NCBI RefSeq assembly: GCF_000817735.3
Contig: NZ_JTJC03000003.1
Coordinates: forward strand, 434,001 to 498,000
Length of the DNA: 64,000 nucleotides
Reading direction: 5' to 3'
Source: Scytonema millei VB511283
GTDB taxonomy: Bacteria > Cyanobacteriota > Cyanobacteriia > Cyanobacteriales > Chroococcidiopsidaceae
Positions within the stretch are counted from its first letter, which is position 1. The number at the start of each line of letters is the position of its first letter. The position numbers and the translations under genes are program-made. Shown here one piece after another: positions 60,902 through 64,000 of the stretch. The notes under the pieces are model-generated. The model did not search any database. It saw only the letters and a list, made by a program, of their open reading frames with translations, and was not told the DNA's origin.

Positions 60902-62248
60902 ATGACAGAGTTTTCTCGCCGGAAATTTATCATAACTGCTGGTGCTTCTGCGGTTGGTTCAGTGTTTCTGAAAGGTTGTTTGGGGAATCCACCAGATTCC
61001 GTGACTGGGACTCAGGTGCAACAAGTTGCAGCAGTGAATGTTAGTCCCGAACAAGCACCAGAAACAACAAGAGTCAAGCTGGGATATATCCCCATTGTTG
61101 AAGCAGCACCTATAGTAATTGCTAAAGAAAAAGGCTTCTTTGCGAAGTATGGCATGACCGATGTAGATGTTTCCAAACAAGCCTCTTGGGGTTCGATGCG
61201 AGACAATACAGAAATTGGTGCAGCTGGTGGTGGTGTTGATGGCGGACAATATCAAATGCCGATGCCGCATCTAATTACAGAAGGGCGGATCACCAAAGGC
61301 AACAAGCCGATTCCAATGTATGTGTTAGCGCAATTAAACACGCAAGGAAATGGCATTGCGATCGCTGAGAAACACCGAGGAAAAGGAATAGAACTAGAAC
61401 TAGCCAAAGGTGGCAAAAACCTATTCGGTCAACTCAAATCAGCCAATACTCCTTTCACCGCTGCCTATACATTTGCTCAAGTCAACCAAGATTTTTGGAT
61501 TCGCTACTGGCTAGCTGCTGGCGGTGTCAACCCTGATAGCGATGTCAAATTAATCCCCGTACCAGCCGCCCAAACTGTTGCCAACATGAAAACAGGCACG
61601 ATGGATGCTTTTAGTACGGGCGACCCCTGGCCCTACCGCATTGTCAAAGATAAAATCGGTTTCTTGGCAATGCTAACCGCAGACATGTGGGAGTTTCACC
61701 CAGAAGAATATCTTGCATTGCGAGCAGATTGGGTTGACAAACATCCCAAAGCAACCAAGGCGCTACTCAAAGGCATCATGGAAGCGCAACAGTGGTTAGA
61801 TAACTTCGACAACCGTGAAGAAGCCGCCAAAATCCTCGGCGGACGGAACTACTTCAACTTGCCGTCTGAAATTCTCGCCGGACCCTTTGCAGGTAAATAC
61901 GACATGGGTGAAGGTCGGACAGTTGACGATCGCAACAAAGCCGTACTTTACTGGAAAGATCCCAGAGGTAGCGTTTCCTATCCCTACAAGAGTCACGACC
62001 TTTGGTTCTTAACAGAAAGCGTCCGCTGGGGCTTTTTACCAGCAGACAGCCTAACAAAGGCTAAAGCATTAATCGATAAAGTCAACCGCGAAGACTTGTG
62101 GAAAGAAGCAGCCAAAGAATTAGGCGTTGCAGCTGCCGATATTCCCACCAGTACATCCCGTGGTGTCGAGACATTTTTCGATGGAGTCAAGTTTGACCCA
62201 GAAAATCCCACGGCTTACTTGAAGAGTTTGAAGATCAAAAAAGCCTAA
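60902..62248 (+). CDS. nrtA: Nitrate-binding lipoprotein of the NrtABCD transporter
   Basis: From ATG 60902 the product is 448 residues with an N-terminal [22 protein letters not shown] segment: a twin-arginine-like pair and a lipobox ending at Cys. Next come [38 protein letters not shown] and [48 protein letters not shown] and [15 protein letters not shown] follow. These fit NrtA of nitrate/nitrite uptake better than bicarbonate CmpA. It delivers nitrate to NrtB. The earlier ATG at 60878 would only extend the signal. The nirA gene usually upstream is absent. Confidence 0.85.
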   Translation: MTEFSRRKFIITAGASAVGSVFLKGCLGNPPDSVTGTQVQQVAAVNVSPEQAPETTRVKLGYIPIVEAAPIVIAKEKGFFAKYGMTDVDVSKQASWGSMRDNTEIGAAGGGVDGGQYQMPMPHLITEGRITKGNKPIPMYVLAQLNTQGNGIAIAEKHRGKGIELELAKGGKNLFGQLKSANTPFTAAYTFAQVNQDFWIRYWLAAGGVNPDSDVKLIPVPAAQTVANMKTGTMDAFSTGDPWPYRIVKDKIGFLAMLTADMWEFHPEEYLALRADWVDKHPKATKALLKGIMEAQQWLDNFDNREEAAKILGGRNYFNLPSEILAGPFAGKYDMGEGRTVDDRNKAVLYWKDPRGSVSYPYKSHDLWFLTESVRWGFLPADSLTKAKALIDKVNREDLWKEAAKELGVAAADIPTSTSRGVETFFDGVKFDPENPTAYLKSLKIKKA

Positions 62249-62331
<83 letters not shown>

Positions 62332-63168
62332 ATGACTACATATTCTCCTAGAAGACGGGCTAGCACAGATAATAGCTTTTTAGCAGGCTTGCAAAAAAGA
62401 CTGCCGGATATTTTACCTCCAGTTATTGCGATCGCCATCTTTTTAGCAATTTGGCAACTCTTTTCTCTCACGCCAGGAGCCACATTACCTGGACCTATAA
62501 AAGTCATTCAAGACACTTGGATATTAATTTTCTGGCCCTTCTACGACCGAGGTGGCACGGATAAAGGCTTATTTTGGCAGATCTGGGCGAGCTTGCAACG
62601 GGTAGCAATCAGTTATACCCTAGCGGCAATTGTGGGAATTGGTTTGGGCATCTTAATTGGTACGTCGAAAGTGATGTCCAAAGCACTAGACCCACTCTTC
62701 CAATTACTCAGAACAGTGCCACCTCTAGCTTGGGTTCCCATCTCTTTAGCTGCCCTCAGACAAAACGAACCCGCTGCCTTATTCGTTATCTTCATCACGG
62801 CAATTTGGCCCATTTTGATCAATACGGCAGTAGGAGTCAAAGAAATTCCCAGCGATTACAACAACGTCGCCAAAGTACTGCAATTAACTAAAAAAGAATA
62901 CTTCTTCAACATTCTCATCCCTGCGGCACTACCCTACATTTTCACAGGTCTGCGAATTGCGATCGGTCTAGCTTGGTTGGCAATTATCGCTGCTGAAATC
63001 GTCATGTCCGGTATCGTTGGCATTGGTTTCTTCATCTGGGAAGCTTATCAAAACAACAACGTCAGCGAAGTTATTCTTGCCCTAATTTACATCGGTATAG
63101 TTGGTCTATTACTCGACAAACTCATGGCTTGGATACAAACGCTGATCTTGCCAGCAGAACAAAAATAG
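62332..63168 (+). CDS. nrtB: Nitrate ABC transporter permease
   Basis: The 278-residue protein has about six membrane segments, TLPGPIKVIQDTWILIFWPFYDRGGTDKGLFWQIWASLQRV, LLRTVPPLAWVPISLAALRQNEPAALFVIFITAIWPILINTAVGVKEIP and the ATPase-contact part KVLQLTKKEYFFNILIPAALPYIFTGLRIAIG. These identify NrtB/CmpB; with NrtA it is NrtB. The N-terminus is a short basic cytosolic tail. Confidence 0.9.
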   Translation: MTTYSPRRRASTDNSFLAGLQKRLPDILPPVIAIAIFLAIWQLFSLTPGATLPGPIKVIQDTWILIFWPFYDRGGTDKGLFWQIWASLQRVAISYTLAAIVGIGLGILIGTSKVMSKALDPLFQLLRTVPPLAWVPISLAALRQNEPAALFVIFITAIWPILINTAVGVKEIPSDYNNVAKVLQLTKKEYFFNILIPAALPYIFTGLRIAIGLAWLAIIAAEIVMSGIVGIGFFIWEAYQNNNVSEVILALIYIGIVGLLLDKLMAWIQTLILPAEQK

Positions 63169-63238
63169 CTAGTAGTTGACAGTTAACCGTCAACCGTCAA
63201 CCGTCAACCAATTACCAACTACTAATTACCAAATAGCC
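63169..63238. repeat. CCGTCAA and CTAATTACC heptamer-type array
   Basis: Three CCGTCAA units and two ACCAACTA-like units lie between nrtB and nrtC and end within 15 bases of the nrtC ATG. Confidence 0.8.
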
Positions 63239-64000
63239 ATGTCTGTATTCGTTGCTGTTGACCAAATAGATAAGGTTTTCAATCTCGTCGGTGGGGGACA
63301 ATACATTGCCCTCAAAGGCATTGACCTTCAGATTAAAAAGGGTGAGTTTGTATCGCTGATCGGTCACTCTGGCTGCGGTAAATCGACGCTACTCAACATG
63401 ATTGCAGGGCTAGACTTACCTAGTGAGGGAATTGTCACCCTAGAAGGACAAAGAATCACCAAGCCAGGTCCAGATCGGATGGTGGTGTTTCAAAATTACT
63501 CCCTTCTACCTTGGCGGACGGTACGGGAAAACATTGCCCTGGCTGTAGATGCCGTCATGAAGGGCGCACCTGCGGGAGAACGCCGCGCCATTGTCGAAAA
63601 GCACATCGATATGGTGGGTTTGCGTCCCCATGCCGATAAGCCGCCAACAATGCTATCGGGCGGACAAAAACAACGGGTAGCGATCGCCCGTGCCTTATCG
63701 CTGCGTCCGAAGTTGCTGTTACTCGACGAACCCTTTGGCGCGTTAGATGCGCTGACGCGAGGTAACTTGCAAGAACAGCTGATGCAAATTTGCCAAGAAA
63801 ACCAAGTCACAGCCGTAATGGTGACGCACGACGTAGACGAAGCCGTATTGCTGAGCGATCGCATCGTCATGTTAACCAACGGACCCGAATCGAAAATTGG
63901 TGGCATTTTAGAAGTAGATATCCCCAGACCCCGTAAGCGGATGCAGGTTGTAGAACATCCCAGCTATTACAGTCTGCGGAGCGAAATGATCTACTTTTTA
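63239..64000 (+). CDS. nrtC: Nitrate ABC transporter ATP-binding subunit, N-terminal part
   Basis: An open frame runs from ATG 63239 to the window end (254 residues). It has SVFVAVDQIDKVFNLVGGGQYIALKGIDLQI, Walker A GHSGCGKST, the Q-loop VFQNYSLLPWRTVRENI, signature LSGGQKQR, Walker B LLLLDEPFGALDAL and VTHDVDEAVLLSDRIVML. It continues with a linker (PRPRKRMQVVEHPSYYSLRSEM). NrtC carries a C-terminal substrate-binding domain after the ATPase; NrtD does not. The rest is outside, so NrtC versus NrtD rests on position after nrtB. Confidence 0.85.
   Translation, partial: MSVFVAVDQIDKVFNLVGGGQYIALKGIDLQIKKGEFVSLIGHSGCGKSTLLNMIAGLDLPSEGIVTLEGQRITKPGPDRMVVFQNYSLLPWRTVRENIALAVDAVMKGAPAGERRAIVEKHIDMVGLRPHADKPPTMLSGGQKQRVAIARALSLRPKLLLLDEPFGALDALTRGNLQEQLMQICQENQVTAVMVTHDVDEAVLLSDRIVMLTNGPESKIGGILEVDIPRPRKRMQVVEHPSYYSLRSEMIYFL

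Noticed and set aside
60902..62248. Bicarbonate-binding CmpA
   Set aside because: Motifs [16 protein letters not shown] and the [13 protein letters not shown] region fit nitrate-type NrtA better, from memory of both families; not fully excluded.

Overview
The window looks like cyanobacterial chromosome. The HIP1-type octamer GCGATCGC is scattered throughout, and there are genes typical of the phylum (pxcA/cotA, a GUN4-domain gene, nrtABC, tyrA of arogenate type, a PlsY-phosphotransferase fusion). Many gaps are filled with short tandem repeats, mostly of 7 bp (e.g. CAGTTAT, GGTAGTT, CCGTCAA, GGGAGCA, TAGTGGC, GGAATTC), the STRR type known from filamentous and Chroococcidiopsis-like cyanobacteria. 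I cannot name the genus from this sequence alone.

Layout. 0-5.2 kb: the end of a glycosyltransferase gene, a DUF218 gene, a DUF2301/SAM-hydrolase pair, DUF1361 and DUF1517 genes. 5.3-7.7 kb: a small mobile element, tyrA and a second DUF218 gene. 7.8-16.9 kb: a chemotaxis-type signalling island, with a PAS histidine kinase, cheC and cheY on the minus strand, divergent from cheA, cheW, a broken soluble receptor gene, cheB and cheR. 16.9-24 kb: a UvrD/RecB-like helicase, pxcA, a methylenetetrahydrofolate reductase-like gene, trpS and a PNPOx-family gene. 23.8-28.3 kb: pstSCAB on the minus strand, with a four-repeat Pho box upstream and a small secreted-protein gene coupled to its 3' end. 28.5-33 kb: sdhA, a yybP-ykoY manganese riboswitch in front of a GDT1/UPF0016 exporter gene, relics of Uma2 and IS630 genes, and a GDSL hydrolase. 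33-38 kb: an M48 peptidase, a GH13 enzyme and a two-component pair whose kinase is frameshifted. 38.4-44.1 kb: a same-strand cluster of a truncated GT4, a second glycosyltransferase, two hexapeptide acyltransferases, a HlyD-type adaptor carrying a premature stop and a MacB/FtsX permease, with no ATPase. 44-54 kb: an LLM flavin enzyme, a GUN4-domain gene, glpK, a frameshifted DOPA-dioxygenase-like gene, a CadD-type transporter, pyrE, a tRNA with CAU anticodon, a CNNM/CorC gene and queC. 55-60 kb: a Gfo/Idh/MocA oxidoreductase, two small genes and the PlsY-PPDK fusion. 60.9 kb to the end: nrtA, nrtB and the start of nrtC.

Most genes are ordinary housekeeping or transport genes. The unusual part is how repetitive DNA interacts with genes. 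STRR arrays and palindromic repeats lie in frame inside at least six proteins (histidine kinase, CheA twice, CheB, helicase twice, CNNM protein, PlsY-PPDK) and inside a riboswitch. Three short non-coding elements of 135-145 bp have matching inverted ends starting CAATAC and are flanked by 10-bp direct repeats, so they look like a MITE family. A 134-bp non-coding insertion splits the receptor gene at the most conserved point of its signalling tip. Five other genes or gene relics are broken, an unusually high load for 64 kb unless some are assembly errors.
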